Assembly (NCBI GenBank): GCA_002317215.1
Contig: DCJD01000012.1
Location: forward strand, 28,611 to 92,610
DNA: 64,000 bases
Source: Caryophanales bacterium UBA1709
GTDB taxonomy: Bacteria > Bacillota_I > Bacilli_A > RFN20 > UBA1709
Reading direction: 5' to 3'
Shown here: positions 44,068-53,344 of the stretch, one piece after another
How positions within the stretch are numbered: the first letter of the stretch is position 1
Layout: the number at the start of each line of letters is the position of its first letter
Notes under the pieces: model-generated
What the model saw: only the letters and a program-made list of their open reading frames with translations
Told to the model about the DNA's origin: nothing
Database searches by the model: none
Translations under genes and position numbers: made by a program

Positions 44068-44143
44068 TGGTGCCGACTATAGGACTCGAACCTACCACCT
44101 ATTCATTACTAGTGAATTGCTCTACCAGATGAGCTAAGTCGGC
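44068..44143 (-). tRNA. tRNA-Thr (anticodon AGU)
   Basis: A 76-base cloverleaf with encoded CCA. Acceptor GCCGACT/AGTCGGC, D arm GCTC/GAGC, anticodon arm ATTCA/TGAAT with loop CTAGTAA, T arm GTAGG/CCTAT with loop TTCGAGT, discriminator A. The anticodon at positions 34-36 is A-G-T, reading ACU and possibly all ACN. A34 in a bacterial tRNA-Thr is rare; it has been reported in Mycoplasma capricolum. The gene is on the opposite strand to its neighbours with its own promoter. Confidence 0.95.
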
Positions 44144-44155
44144 TTTTGCATTACT

Positions 44156-44184
44156 ATTTTATATAAATTAAGATTTATAGTCAA
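44156..44184 (-). promoter_or_regulatory. Promoter of tRNA-Thr
   Basis: On the minus strand: TTGACT (44184-44179), a 17-base spacer, TAAAAT (44161-44156). Transcription should start a few bases before the tRNA 5' end at 44143. Confidence 0.7.
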
Positions 44185-44214
44185 GACAATATAAGTTTAT
44201 TTAATTTAATTATT

Positions 44215-44223
44215 TGATATAAT
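44215..44223 (+). promoter_or_regulatory. Extended -10 promoter, leaderless start of the methyltransferase
   Basis: TG-A-TATAAT (TATAAT 44218-44223) ends 6 bases before ATG 44230. There is no ribosome site. It is the same TGATATAAT string as at 19880. Confidence 0.6.
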
Positions 44224-44229
44224 TAAAAT

Positions 44230-45024
44230 ATGGAAATTAATTCAATTGGATTTAGTAATCCTATTATTAAAAATATTAAGCAATTAAAAAAGAAAAGTGA
44301 TCAAAAACTTGTTGTTTTAGAAGATTTAAGTTTCTTTGATTTTTTAATGAAAGAAAGTAAAAAATTAAAAACATTCATTTACGCTAAAGAATTAATTAAT
44401 AAGGACTCAACTCAAAAGATTGTTGATTACTTTATTAAGAATAGTAGTGAATGTTATGAGGTAAGTTCTAAAGTTTATTTAGATATAGTGGAAAAAGGAA
44501 ATAGCGCAGGACTACTTGGGGTTTATGAAGATAAAGTATTATCGATTTCAGATTTAAATCCATCAAAACATCATTTTATAGTAGTATTAGATCATTTAGA
44601 AAATCCTGGTAATATCGGAACATTATTTAGAACTTGTGATGGGTGTGGTGTAGATGCAATAATCCTTGTTGATGAAATTGTAAAATCCACTTCATATAAA
44701 GTAGCTCAAACCAGCCGAGGAATGAGTTTATTTATGGATAAGGTTAGTTGTTCTTATGAAGAAGCTAAACAATATCTACTAAAAAATAATTATGACTTAT
44801 ATCTAGGAGAACCTATTAAAGGAAAAGATTATAAACAATATGATTATGCAAATAATATTGCTTTAATCATTGGAAATGAAAGATATGGTATCAACTCAGA
44901 TTGGTACAATAATAAGCATTTGGAAGTCTTTATACCAATGGTTGGTAAGATGACTTCATTAAATGTTTCTGTTGCGGGAAGTGTGCTTATTTATGAAGCA
45001 TTTATGAAACGTAATAGAAAATAA
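44230..45024 (+). CDS. TrmH/SpoU-family RNA 2'-O-methyltransferase
   Basis: A 264-residue SPOUT methyltransferase for tRNA or rRNA ribose. The N-terminal substrate-binding part (1-95) precedes the knotted domain. Motif 1 is LDHLENPGNIGTLFRT (about 120), motif 2 is IALIIGNERYGI (about 215), and motif 3 is IPMVGKMTSLNVSVAGSVL (about 236). It resembles YsgA/RlmB proteins; the target nucleotide is not evident. Confidence 0.9.
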   Translation: MEINSIGFSNPIIKNIKQLKKKSDQKLVVLEDLSFFDFLMKESKKLKTFIYAKELINKDSTQKIVDYFIKNSSECYEVSSKVYLDIVEKGNSAGLLGVYEDKVLSISDLNPSKHHFIVVLDHLENPGNIGTLFRTCDGCGVDAIILVDEIVKSTSYKVAQTSRGMSLFMDKVSCSYEEAKQYLLKNNYDLYLGEPIKGKDYKQYDYANNIALIIGNERYGINSDWYNNKHLEVFIPMVGKMTSLNVSVAGSVLIYEAFMKRNRK

Positions 45025-45081
45025 AAATATTTATGATAATATTAAATTAATTAATATTATTATTAATAAAGGAGAATAAAT

Positions 45082-45834
45082 ATGTCAAAAAGAGAAGAAT
45101 TATACCAATTACTTGGTAGATACCAAGAACTTAGCAATGTTCACCCAAGAAGAAATGAACAAGCAAACGAAGAATCAATGTCATTCTTTGTATGGCAATG
45201 TAATGCAATTGAAAGAAGTACATTATCATTAGAGGATGTTGATGAAGTTATTCATACCGGAATTAATAATGTAACTGAATCTAATAGAGAAGAATTAGAA
45301 GCAATGGGCTTATATGAAGCCATGAAATATGCAATTAAACTTGCAGATGATAATAAAGAATTAAAAGAAGACGATGTAAAAGAGATTCATAAGCTTTTAT
45401 ACATGGGAGCAAGTGTTGATTTTAAAGGACAATATAGAACTGACTATATCACTATTCCACATGCTCGTAATTTACCTCCAGTCCGTCACATTTCTTATTA
45501 TATGAATCAACTATTTGAAAAATATCAAGAAATGCAAGATTGCGACTTAATTGAAAGAATTGCAAAATTCCATTTAGATTTTGAAAATATTCATCCATTT
45601 GGAGATGGAAACGGTCAAGTTGGTCGTGTAATTATGAATTATCAATTATTAAGAGCAGGATATCCTTATATTTGTATCCATGAAAATAAGAAAAAAGAAT
45701 ATGTTAAAGCTTTTGAAGAATACTATGATTCAAATGAAACTGATTGTTCAGCAATGAAACAAATCATCATTGATGCTTTAGAAGATGAATTAAAAGCTAG
45801 AATAGAAATATTATCAAAGGAGATTGCAAAATAA
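45082..45834 (+). CDS. Fic-domain protein (putative nucleotidyl/phosphotransferase)
   Basis: A 250-residue Fic protein. The active-site loop is HPFGDGNGQVGR (about residues 172-183). The consensus is HPFx(D/E)GNGRxxR, so the first Arg is Gln here; the catalytic His, acidic residue and last Arg remain. An N-terminal helix with CNAIERSTLSLED (about 40) matches the autoinhibitory (S/T)xxxE(G/N) motif with Cys for Ser and Arg for Gly, keeping the Glu. Fic enzymes usually AMPylate proteins. No adjacent toxin-antitoxin partner is seen. AAAGGAG ribosome site; a terminator follows. Confidence 0.88.
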   Translation: MSKREELYQLLGRYQELSNVHPRRNEQANEESMSFFVWQCNAIERSTLSLEDVDEVIHTGINNVTESNREELEAMGLYEAMKYAIKLADDNKELKEDDVKEIHKLLYMGASVDFKGQYRTDYITIPHARNLPPVRHISYYMNQLFEKYQEMQDCDLIERIAKFHLDFENIHPFGDGNGQVGRVIMNYQLLRAGYPYICIHENKKKEYVKAFEEYYDSNETDCSAMKQIIIDALEDELKARIEILSKEIAK

Positions 45835-45853
45835 GAGATTAATCTCTTATTTT
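45828..45853 (+). terminator. Terminator after the fic gene
   Basis: AATAAGAGATT / AATCTCTTATT, a perfect palindrome that includes the stop codon and is followed by T-rich sequence. The stem may have almost no loop, so it is weaker than others. Confidence 0.6.
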
Positions 45854-45867
45854 CTTTCTTATTAATT

Positions 45868-46638
45868 ATGGTTTTAGGAATATTTAATTGGATTGGAAAA
45901 GAAATTAATCAAAAGTTACCATACTTTTACTATTTTTTATATGGTTGTATTGCAGGGGTTATTATCTTTGTGATAGTTGGAGTTACTTTATTAATTATTG
46001 GAAAATCTAAGAAAGTATTAAAGAAAATTAATGAGAAAGATGTCGCCATTAATCCAGAATATAAAGATATTATTAATGAGCAAATTAAATACTACGATGA
46101 TAATTGCAAAGGAATGGAAGCTAAAGCTAAAATTGATGGTTTAAGCAAAATATTCAATAATATGCTTACTCAAATATCTACTTTATATTATCCAAATAGT
46201 AGCGATCCAATCTTTGAAATCAATATTGATCAATTAGTAGATTTGACAGGTTATATTATTCATCGTATTAATTTTACATTAGATCGTTTATTAGAAGGAA
46301 AACTTAAAATAGTAAATAAGTTTGCTAAAGGTTCAATTAAAGATGTCCGTTTTTCTTCCTTGATTAAACAAAAACAAGTTGAAGAAGAAACTGAGATTGT
46401 TAAAAAGAAATCTAAATTTAGTGATTTTATAGCTTCAAAAGCAAAGAAAATAGGAACTAAAATTGGATTAAATTTAGCGGATAAAGAGATTGATTTATTA
46501 ATTAATGATATTGGCGAAGACATTAACAAACTATATAGCGGACAAGTTCTAATATTTAGTGATTTAACAAAAAAACAAGCAAAAAAAGCAAATAAAATTA
46601 AGTTAGATGACTTAATAGAAAACGATGAGGAAGATTAA
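45868..46638 (+). CDS. Membrane-anchored hypothetical protein A of a paralogous pair
   Basis: A 256-residue protein. One N-terminal membrane helix (about 22-46) is followed by a soluble helical region. The core YPNSSDPIFEINIDQLVDLT (about 108-127) is shared in pattern with the next gene's product. It ends in the acidic stretch ENDEED. There is no ribosome site at ATG 45868. I do not recognise the family. The gene is spaced 2 bases from its paralogue, so the two probably act together, perhaps as a heteromer. Confidence 0.65.
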   Translation: MVLGIFNWIGKEINQKLPYFYYFLYGCIAGVIIFVIVGVTLLIIGKSKKVLKKINEKDVAINPEYKDIINEQIKYYDDNCKGMEAKAKIDGLSKIFNNMLTQISTLYYPNSSDPIFEINIDQLVDLTGYIIHRINFTLDRLLEGKLKIVNKFAKGSIKDVRFSSLIKQKQVEEETEIVKKKSKFSDFIASKAKKIGTKIGLNLADKEIDLLINDIGEDINKLYSGQVLIFSDLTKKQAKKANKIKLDDLIENDEED

Positions 46639-46640
46639 GT

Positions 46641-47282
46641 ATGTGGTTTTGGTTAATATTTAACTTCTTCATGGGAATATATACAGTATTCACTCTAATT
46701 TATTGCATTATTGGAATTATCTTCGCACATATTTTAAAGAAAAAATCCAATAATCCACTTATTAGAGAAATATCTAGCAAATCTTATGATATCTATAAAA
46801 AAGGACATGACTTAAAGTCGTCTGTTTTTCCATCTGTTAAAAACCAATTAGTAGAAGTTTCAAAATTAACAAATCCAGATAGTTCTAACCCAGTCTTAGA
46901 TTTATCTATTAATGAAGTAATAACTGGTTTATTCATGCTTCAAGGTTATCTAAAGATGATTGCAGAAAACCCAATCTTTAAAGATTTAAAGAAACTTACT
47001 ATTAGACAAATATTAAGTGTAGAAAAAGTAGTCCAAAAGCCAATGCAAGTTTTCAATTCTAAAATAGGAAGATTTGCTAGATGGTGTTGGTCAAAAGGTT
47101 GCTTTATTTATAACATCCTTTCCCCAACATTATGGGTAAGAAGATTACTTGTTTTAACATTATTTAAAGAAGGCAAAAAAGATATCATAATCTCTTGTTA
47201 TGATGTATTAGGAAATACAGTTAAAAAGATCTATACTCATCCTTCGAAAAGAGAAAATGACTCCGAAGATGAGGAAGTATAA
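46641..47282 (+). CDS. Membrane-anchored hypothetical protein B of a paralogous pair
   Basis: A 213-residue protein with one or two hydrophobic segments at the N-terminus (about 3-32), then a soluble region with NPDSSNPVLDLSINEVITGL (about 78-97). This aligns with the core of the upstream product ([YN]P[ND]SS[DN]P followed by alternating hydrophobics), and its tail is again acidic (NDSEDEEV). The region FARWCWSKGCF (about 145-155) is Trp/Cys-rich. Function unknown. The conserved plan suggests an old tandem duplication. Confidence 0.65.
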   Translation: MWFWLIFNFFMGIYTVFTLIYCIIGIIFAHILKKKSNNPLIREISSKSYDIYKKGHDLKSSVFPSVKNQLVEVSKLTNPDSSNPVLDLSINEVITGLFMLQGYLKMIAENPIFKDLKKLTIRQILSVEKVVQKPMQVFNSKIGRFARWCWSKGCFIYNILSPTLWVRRLLVLTLFKEGKKDIIISCYDVLGNTVKKIYTHPSKRENDSEDEEV

Positions 47283-47286
47283 ATTA

Positions 47287-47314
47287 TTGATATATTATTT
47301 ATTTAATATATAAT
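47287..47314 (+). promoter_or_regulatory. Promoter of the NlpC/P60-like lipoprotein
   Basis: TTGATA (47287-47292), a 16-base spacer, TATAAT (47309-47314). AAGGAGG at 47326-47332 follows. Confidence 0.65.
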
Positions 47315-47338
47315 CATGATTATGTAAGGAGGATGAAT

Positions 47339-49849
47339 ATGAAAAAATTCATTAAGATTCTTATGTTAATGCTATTTGTTGGCATTGGAGCAACTAGTTG
47401 TGATATCGCTGAAATACTCGGTGGAGAAACAAATGGTGCTCAACACGAACATAAATTTTCAAAGTTAGAAAAAGATGAAACATATCATTGGTATTCTTGT
47501 TCTATTTCAGGATGTAATGAAATAAATCAAAAAGAAGAACATGATTGGGAGACTATTGTAGAAGCAGAAGCAACTGAAGAACAAGATGGTTTAACAACTC
47601 ATACTTGTAAATTCTGCCGTTATTATAAAGAGGAAGTAACTCACTACGAAGCACCTCCTCATACCCATGATCAAACTCAATTAAAAACCGATGCAAATAA
47701 GCATTGGTATATCTGTTCTTGTGGGGAAATATGGGGAAGAGCAAACCATACATATCCAAGCGAAGCAGACGCAACTGTAATTAAAGCTGCTGTATTTGGA
47801 ACTAAAGGTGTTAAGAGATATACTTGTTCAGTATGTCAATACTATACTGATAAAGCCTATGATTTACCTCAATCTGAATATGATGCTGAAGCTACTTCAA
47901 TTAAAACAGCAATTGGTAATTTAACTGGTGCTAATAATGAAGCAACAACAGCTGCTAATTTATATATTAGATATTCAAAATTAAACGCAACTGCCAAAGC
48001 TCTTGTTACAAATTATAGTACTCTTGCTAATTATGTTGAGGGATATGAAACTTCATACAAAGATAGCGTTTCAAATATCATTAATTTAATTGATAGTTTA
48101 GGATATGTAAATGAAGCGCAAACAGCTACTACACTAACTGAATTAGATACTATTTTCTCTACGCTAGATTCCTTCTATTTAGAATATATATCAAATTATG
48201 AAGTTTATACTGCTTGCAAAGATTTATATACAACTTACAACGCTTTAGATTTAACTAGTTTAAGTGTTAAAAAACAAGCATTAGTAAATGCTGCCGTTAA
48301 TTATTATTATCAAGGAACACAAATTCAATACGAACAAAGATATTCTAGAAGAAATGTTTGCGTATCACCTGAAGATTGCAATGCCTATAACTGGACATTC
48401 CAAGATTGTAGTTCATTCTGCAACTCTGTATATGCTTACGTTTTTGGTAGAAATATAATTTCTGGAAAGAGTGCAGCTCAAATTGATACAGCTGCATGTA
48501 TGTCTTATGCTGCAGCAAATAGTGGCACGGATGAAGTCGTTTATTATAGTGCTAGTGAAACAAAATCTCAAAGTAGAGCAACTGAGATTTCAAATATGCT
48601 TCAAGTGGGAGACTTATATGTTTATAGACATGGTAGTGCTGGACATATTATGCTTTATATTGGAAACTATAATGGACAAAAATGCTTTGCCCATTGTACT
48701 GGTGCTGCTGGAGCAGTAACTCAACCTTATCCAGATTTAGATAACTATAAAACCGAATATCAAACCACTCAAGAAAAAAACTATGGAGCAATAGCTATTG
48801 ATCCAATTAGTGATGTATTCAGCTTAAATGGAGATCGTTATATATTCGATAGTGAAAATGATCATTGGTGTATTTTAAGACCAATGAGTAGAAGTGCTGT
48901 AAATACTTTGACTAGTAGTGCAGTTTCTAAATTATTAGCTCCTAATATCTCATCTGAAAAATCAGTTGATGTTGGCAACTATCATTCTGTTACAAAGAAT
49001 ACTGAATTAACTTATTCTATTAAGATTGATAACAAGGGATCTACTGCTCAAAAGTATGTTTATATAAAAGAAACTATTCCAGAGAATGCAACGTTTGTTT
49101 CATGTACTGGCGATGGTATTTATAATGCAACTAATAAGACAATTGTATGGCATATTCCTTCACTTGCTGCAAAAGGTACAACTACTATTACTTATAAATT
49201 AAAAGCAAGTGGAGAAGTTGGATCTTCTATTTTAGATACTAATACTTATATCGATGGAACTAGACTTGGCTCTATTGCAAATGAAATTAAAGCTAACATT
49301 ACAACATCAACATTAGTAACGGCAGTTAAAGCATTAAAAGATACAGCATCAACAAGTGCTATATCTAATATCTTAAGTGCTTATAATACTGCTTATAGTG
49401 TAGATTTCACTACTGGAACTAGTGATGTATTCCCAACTACTGATTCTGCAATTAAATCTAAAGTATTCAACTCTGAATATAACGCTTTAAACGAAACTAA
49501 TGATCTTGCTAAATTAGTACCAAATATTATGTATGGTGGATATTCATATAGAAGCTATAATACTGATTTAGATTCTATCCGTAATAACTTAAATAACAAC
49601 ATGAGAAATGTATTGCCTTCATACTTAGAAGTTGGTGATATTATTAACGTTTATACAAAACTATCATCCTCAAGTATTGTAAATACAACATATATCTACT
49701 TGGGCGAAAATTGTATTTATGGATTAAGTGATGGATCATTTACTGAAATATATAATACAACAACCGATGTAACAGAATTCTTACATACTTTACCTTGGTA
49801 TTATCTATACGCTGTCATTAGACCATCATTAAGTTCTAGATTAGCTTAA
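47339..49849 (+). CDS. Secreted NlpC/P60-like lipoprotein with Cys/His modules
   Basis: An 836-residue lipoprotein: signal peptide, lipobox ATSC (Cys about 20). Two Cys/His modules come first (about 32-95 and 95-160), each with an H-x-H start, HW and a CxxC or C-x4-C. A helical region follows (about 165-330), then an NlpC/P60-like cysteine peptidase domain with Cys in QDCSSFC (about 357) and His in GHIMLYIGN (about 436), then a DUF11/CARDB-like beta domain (TYSIKIDNKGS, about 555-650). It is probably a peptidoglycan or peptide hydrolase at the outer membrane face. ATG 47339 sits 6 bases from AAGGAGG; ATG 47333 is too close. Confidence 0.78.
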   Translation: MKKFIKILMLMLFVGIGATSCDIAEILGGETNGAQHEHKFSKLEKDETYHWYSCSISGCNEINQKEEHDWETIVEAEATEEQDGLTTHTCKFCRYYKEEVTHYEAPPHTHDQTQLKTDANKHWYICSCGEIWGRANHTYPSEADATVIKAAVFGTKGVKRYTCSVCQYYTDKAYDLPQSEYDAEATSIKTAIGNLTGANNEATTAANLYIRYSKLNATAKALVTNYSTLANYVEGYETSYKDSVSNIINLIDSLGYVNEAQTATTLTELDTIFSTLDSFYLEYISNYEVYTACKDLYTTYNALDLTSLSVKKQALVNAAVNYYYQGTQIQYEQRYSRRNVCVSPEDCNAYNWTFQDCSSFCNSVYAYVFGRNIISGKSAAQIDTAACMSYAAANSGTDEVVYYSASETKSQSRATEISNMLQVGDLYVYRHGSAGHIMLYIGNYNGQKCFAHCTGAAGAVTQPYPDLDNYKTEYQTTQEKNYGAIAIDPISDVFSLNGDRYIFDSENDHWCILRPMSRSAVNTLTSSAVSKLLAPNISSEKSVDVGNYHSVTKNTELTYSIKIDNKGSTAQKYVYIKETIPENATFVSCTGDGIYNATNKTIVWHIPSLAAKGTTTITYKLKASGEVGSSILDTNTYIDGTRLGSIANEIKANITTSTLVTAVKALKDTASTSAISNILSAYNTAYSVDFTTGTSDVFPTTDSAIKSKVFNSEYNALNETNDLAKLVPNIMYGGYSYRSYNTDLDSIRNNLNNNMRNVLPSYLEVGDIINVYTKLSSSSIVNTTYIYLGENCIYGLSDGSFTEIYNTTTDVTEFLHTLPWYYLYAVIRPSLSSRLA

Positions 49850-49859
49850 ATAATTTATT

Positions 49860-49886
49860 AAAAACCGTTCGTTTGGACGGTTTTTA
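49860..49886 (+). terminator. Terminator after the lipoprotein gene
   Basis: AAAAACCGT-TCGTTTGG-ACGGTTTTT. It separates the lipoprotein from the glutamate operon. Confidence 0.85.
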
Positions 49887-49950
49887 TTATAATTTTCTAA
49901 GTCTTATTATTTATAATAATAAATATTTTTTATAAATTATTAAAAATACC

Positions 49951-49978
49951 TTGCAACTATACCAAATTATGATTTAAT
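49951..49978 (+). promoter_or_regulatory. Candidate promoter of the glutamate-fermentation operon
   Basis: TTGCAA (49951-49956), a 16-base spacer, TTTAAT (49973-49978). A second TATAAT at 49999-50004 lacks a good -35. No operator or riboswitch (for example a cobalamin riboswitch) is recognisable in the 49887-50028 gap. Confidence 0.4.
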
Positions 49979-50028
49979 ATATATTGTGTGTTTATATATA
50001 TAATATATAAAGAAGAAAGAGGGATTAT

Positions 50029-50433
50029 ATGAAAACAATAGTTATTGGAGTTATTGGTGCTGACTGTCACGCAGTTGGTAACAAGATCATTGATTACGTT
50101 TTAAGAGAACACGGCTATAACGTAGTCAACGTTGGCGTATTATCATCACAAGAAGATTTTATTAACGCCGCAATTGAATCTAATGCTTCTATGATTCTAG
50201 TCTCTAGCTTATATGGCCAAGGTGAACTAGATTGCAGAGGTATGAGAGAAAAATGTGTCGAAGCAGGTATTGGCGACATTAAATTATATGTCGGTGGAAA
50301 TATCGTTGTCGGCAAACAAAATTTTGATGAAGTAAAGGAAAGATTTATCAAAATGGGATTTGATAGAGTCTTTGCTCCTAATACTCCTATCGAAGCAGAT
50401 CTTCCATTCATTAAAGAAGACCTAGGAGAATAA
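50029..50433 (+). CDS. glmS: Glutamate mutase, sigma (cobalamin-binding) subunit
   Basis: A 134-residue subunit of adenosylcobalamin-dependent glutamate mutase, which converts L-glutamate to (2S,3S)-3-methylaspartate. The B12-binding motif DxHxxG is visible as GADCHAVG (His-14 as lower cobalt ligand), with the supporting [11 protein letters not shown] and GGNIVVGK loops of the Rossmann fold. First gene of the operon; glmL follows after 3 bases. Confidence 0.95.
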   Translation: MKTIVIGVIGADCHAVGNKIIDYVLREHGYNVVNVGVLSSQEDFINAAIESNASMILVSSLYGQGELDCRGMREKCVEAGIGDIKLYVGGNIVVGKQNFDEVKERFIKMGFDRVFAPNTPIEADLPFIKEDLGE

Positions 50434-50436
50434 TAA

Positions 50437-51819
50437 ATGTCACGCTACTTAACGATAGACATAGGGTCAACATTTACTAAATTAGTTGCAGTTGATTCCG
50501 AAAAAGAAGATATTATAGCAACTTCTTCATCGTTTACTACAGTAGCAACCGACGTAACCATTGGTTATAAGAAAGCTTTAGAAAAGCTCTATGATTCACT
50601 TGGTGAGAAAATTAAGTTTGATAAGATTATATCTTGTTCAAGCGCTGCTGGTGGTTTAAAGATGTGCGCTATTGGACTTGTTCCAGAGTTAACAGTTGAA
50701 GCTGCCAAAAGAGTTTGTCTTGGGGCAGGAGCTAGAGTTGATTTAGTTTTATCAAATCATATAAACCGTAGTGAAGTTGAAGAAATTAAAGAAAAGAAAA
50801 TAGATATCATCCTATTAGCGGGTGGTACTGATGGTGGAAATAGTGAATGCGTTATATATAATGCGAATAAACTAGGAGAAGCCGGAATTAGTATTCCTGT
50901 TATATATGCTGGTAATAAATCAGCAAAAGATGATATTGAAGATATCTTTAAGAAGTATGGTATGAATGGATATTTCGTTGAAAACGTCATGCCAGAAATC
51001 AATAAGCTAAATATTCCTAGTGCTAGAGAAAAGATAAGAGAAATATTCTTAAAAAATATTATTGAAGCAAAAGGAATAAAAAGTATTGAAAACGAAATTG
51101 ATAAAGTTATTCTTCCAACACCTGAGTCAGTCTTAAGAGCATGTGATCTTTTATCAAAAGGTTATATGCATGAAGATGGACTTGGAGAAATTGTTTGTTT
51201 AGATATTGGTGGGGCAACTACCGATATGTATTCAATGAGTTCTCCTTCTGCAAAAAGAATGGATGTTGTACTTAAAGGACTTGAAGAGCCTTATGCAAAA
51301 AGAACTGTTGAAGGAGATCTTGGAATGAGATATTCAGCAACTGGAGTTCTAAAAGCATTAAGTGAAGAAGAAATTAGATTAATTGATGAAGAATTCGATA
51401 TTGATTTAGCTAAAGAACTTAATTTCCGTAATGAACACGTCGATTGTGTCTTTGAAGATGACGCTAAGGAAGCCTTAATAGAAACTATAATAGGTGGAAT
51501 ATGCGTTGATAAAGCGATGTATCGACATGTCGGAAAGCTCGAAGAGATATTCTCACAAATGGGATTAATCTATAACCAAACTGGTAAAGACTTAACTCAA
51601 ATAAAATATGTAATTGGAACAGGTGGAGTATTAATACATGCTCATAATCCAACTCAGATATTAGAGAAAGTCAAAGGAAATAATCCATTAGTATTAAGAC
51701 CAAGAAATCCTAAATACTTATTGGATAAAGATTATATTTTATCTTCAATGGGATTAATTAGCGAAATTGATCCATTGCTTGCGATAAAAATATTAAAGAA
51801 ACATTTAAAAGAAATTTAA
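50437..51819 (+). CDS. glmL: Glutamate mutase accessory protein GlmL/MutL
   Basis: A 460-residue actin/Hsp70-fold ATPase. The phosphate-1 motif is [15 protein letters not shown] (residues 5-19), with a second phosphate loop at [13 protein letters not shown] (about 254). GlmL is encoded between the two mutase subunits in all known methylaspartate clusters and is thought to protect or reactivate the B12 enzyme. AGGAG ribosome site. Confidence 0.93.
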   Translation: MSRYLTIDIGSTFTKLVAVDSEKEDIIATSSSFTTVATDVTIGYKKALEKLYDSLGEKIKFDKIISCSSAAGGLKMCAIGLVPELTVEAAKRVCLGAGARVDLVLSNHINRSEVEEIKEKKIDIILLAGGTDGGNSECVIYNANKLGEAGISIPVIYAGNKSAKDDIEDIFKKYGMNGYFVENVMPEINKLNIPSAREKIREIFLKNIIEAKGIKSIENEIDKVILPTPESVLRACDLLSKGYMHEDGLGEIVCLDIGGATTDMYSMSSPSAKRMDVVLKGLEEPYAKRTVEGDLGMRYSATGVLKALSEEEIRLIDEEFDIDLAKELNFRNEHVDCVFEDDAKEALIETIIGGICVDKAMYRHVGKLEEIFSQMGLIYNQTGKDLTQIKYVIGTGGVLIHAHNPTQILEKVKGNNPLVLRPRNPKYLLDKDYILSSMGLISEIDPLLAIKILKKHLKEI

Positions 51820-51838
51820 AGAAAGGGAAATACTTAAT

Positions 51839-53305
51839 ATGGAATTAAGAAACAAAAAATGGACCGAAGAAGAATTCTTTAAAGTTAGAAAAGAAGTTCT
51901 ATCTACTTGGCCAACTGGAAACGATCCAGAACTTGATTTAGATAAAGCTGTTGCTTACTTAAAATCAATTCCAGCATCTAAAAACTTTGCATTAAAGTTA
52001 AAAGATGCTAAAGAACATAGAGTTAGAACTCTTGTTCAACCAAGAGCCGGTGTTGCATTATTAAATGAACACATCGCTTTACTTCAACACTTAGAAAAAG
52101 CTGGTGCTGACTTCTTACCATCAACTATCGACGCTTATACTAGACAAAATAGATATAGTGAAGGCGAAGAGGGAATTAAGAGAAGTGAAGAAGCTGGTAG
52201 ATCATTATTAAACGGCTTCCCAGCAGTTAACCACGGGGTAAAAGGCTGTAGAAAAGTTGTTGAATCAATCAACGTTCCTTTACAAGCACGTCATGGTACA
52301 CCAGATAGCAGATTACTAGCTGAAATTATCCATGCTGGTGGTTGGACTAGTAACGAAGGTGGAGGTATCTCATATAACTTACCTTATGCAAAAGCTGTCT
52401 CAATTGAAGATTCAATCAAATATTGGCAATACTGCGATAGATTAGTTGGATACTACGAAGAACATGGAGTAACAATTAACAGAGAACCATTTGGTCCTTT
52501 AACTGGAACATTAGTACCTCCATCAATCGCTATTGCTGTTGGAATTATCGAAGCTTTACTTGCAGCTGAACAAGGTGTTAAAAACATTACTGTTGGTTAT
52601 GGTATGTGTGGAAACATTGTTCAAGACGTTGCTGCTGTAAGATCATTACAACAATTAACTGAAGAATATTTAGAAGAAAAAGGATACAAAGGATGCTGTG
52701 TTACTACAGTATTCCACCAATGGATGGGTGGTTTCCCTGCTGATGAAGCAGAAGCACTTGGTTTAATCTCTATGAGTTCTGTTGTTGCTAGCTTAGCTGG
52801 TGCAACTAAGATGATTAACAAAACACCACATGAATCAGTTGGTATTCCTACTAAAGAAGCTAATGCTGATGGTATCAAGGCAAGTAAGATTATTACTAAG
52901 TTATTAGAAGATCAAACTTTCCCAGAATCACAAAAATTAGCTGATGAAATTGCACAAATCAAGAAAGAAGTAAAATGCTTAATGGATTGTGTCTATAATG
53001 TTGGCGAAGGCGATTTAGCAGTTGGTACTGTTAAAGCATTTGAACAAGGTTTATTAGATATTCCATTTGCTCCTTCAAAATATAATGCTGGTTTAATTCT
53101 TCCAGCAAGAGATGCTGAAGGTTGTGTTAGAATTCTTGAATTTGGTAAATTAGGATTTAATGACGAAATCAAAGCTTTCCATAGAGCAAAGATTGCAGAA
53201 CGTGCAAAACAAGATGGAAGAGAAGTTGGTTTCCAATTATGTATTGATGATATTTATGCAGTAAGTACAGGCCATTTAATTGGACGTACTTCATATAAGG
53301 ATTAA
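51839..53305 (+). CDS. glmE: Glutamate mutase, epsilon (catalytic) subunit
   Basis: A 488-residue TIM-barrel subunit that binds glutamate and joins the GlmS cobalamin domain. Family blocks include [20 protein letters not shown] (about 66), [20 protein letters not shown] (about 157), and [17 protein letters not shown]. The length is that of the Clostridium enzyme. GAAAGGG ribosome site. Confidence 0.95.
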   Translation: MELRNKKWTEEEFFKVRKEVLSTWPTGNDPELDLDKAVAYLKSIPASKNFALKLKDAKEHRVRTLVQPRAGVALLNEHIALLQHLEKAGADFLPSTIDAYTRQNRYSEGEEGIKRSEEAGRSLLNGFPAVNHGVKGCRKVVESINVPLQARHGTPDSRLLAEIIHAGGWTSNEGGGISYNLPYAKAVSIEDSIKYWQYCDRLVGYYEEHGVTINREPFGPLTGTLVPPSIAIAVGIIEALLAAEQGVKNITVGYGMCGNIVQDVAAVRSLQQLTEEYLEEKGYKGCCVTTVFHQWMGGFPADEAEALGLISMSSVVASLAGATKMINKTPHESVGIPTKEANADGIKASKIITKLLEDQTFPESQKLADEIAQIKKEVKCLMDCVYNVGEGDLAVGTVKAFEQGLLDIPFAPSKYNAGLILPARDAEGCVRILEFGKLGFNDEIKAFHRAKIAERAKQDGREVGFQLCIDDIYAVSTGHLIGRTSYKD

Positions 53306-53344
53306 TTTTTAATTGAAAGGTATTTCAGAGGGTTAAATTAAATT

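Noticed and set aside
45025..45065. AT-rich inverted repeat before the fic gene as a terminator
   Set aside because: The stem is made only of A-T pairs with no clear T run; probably chance in AT-rich spacer DNA.
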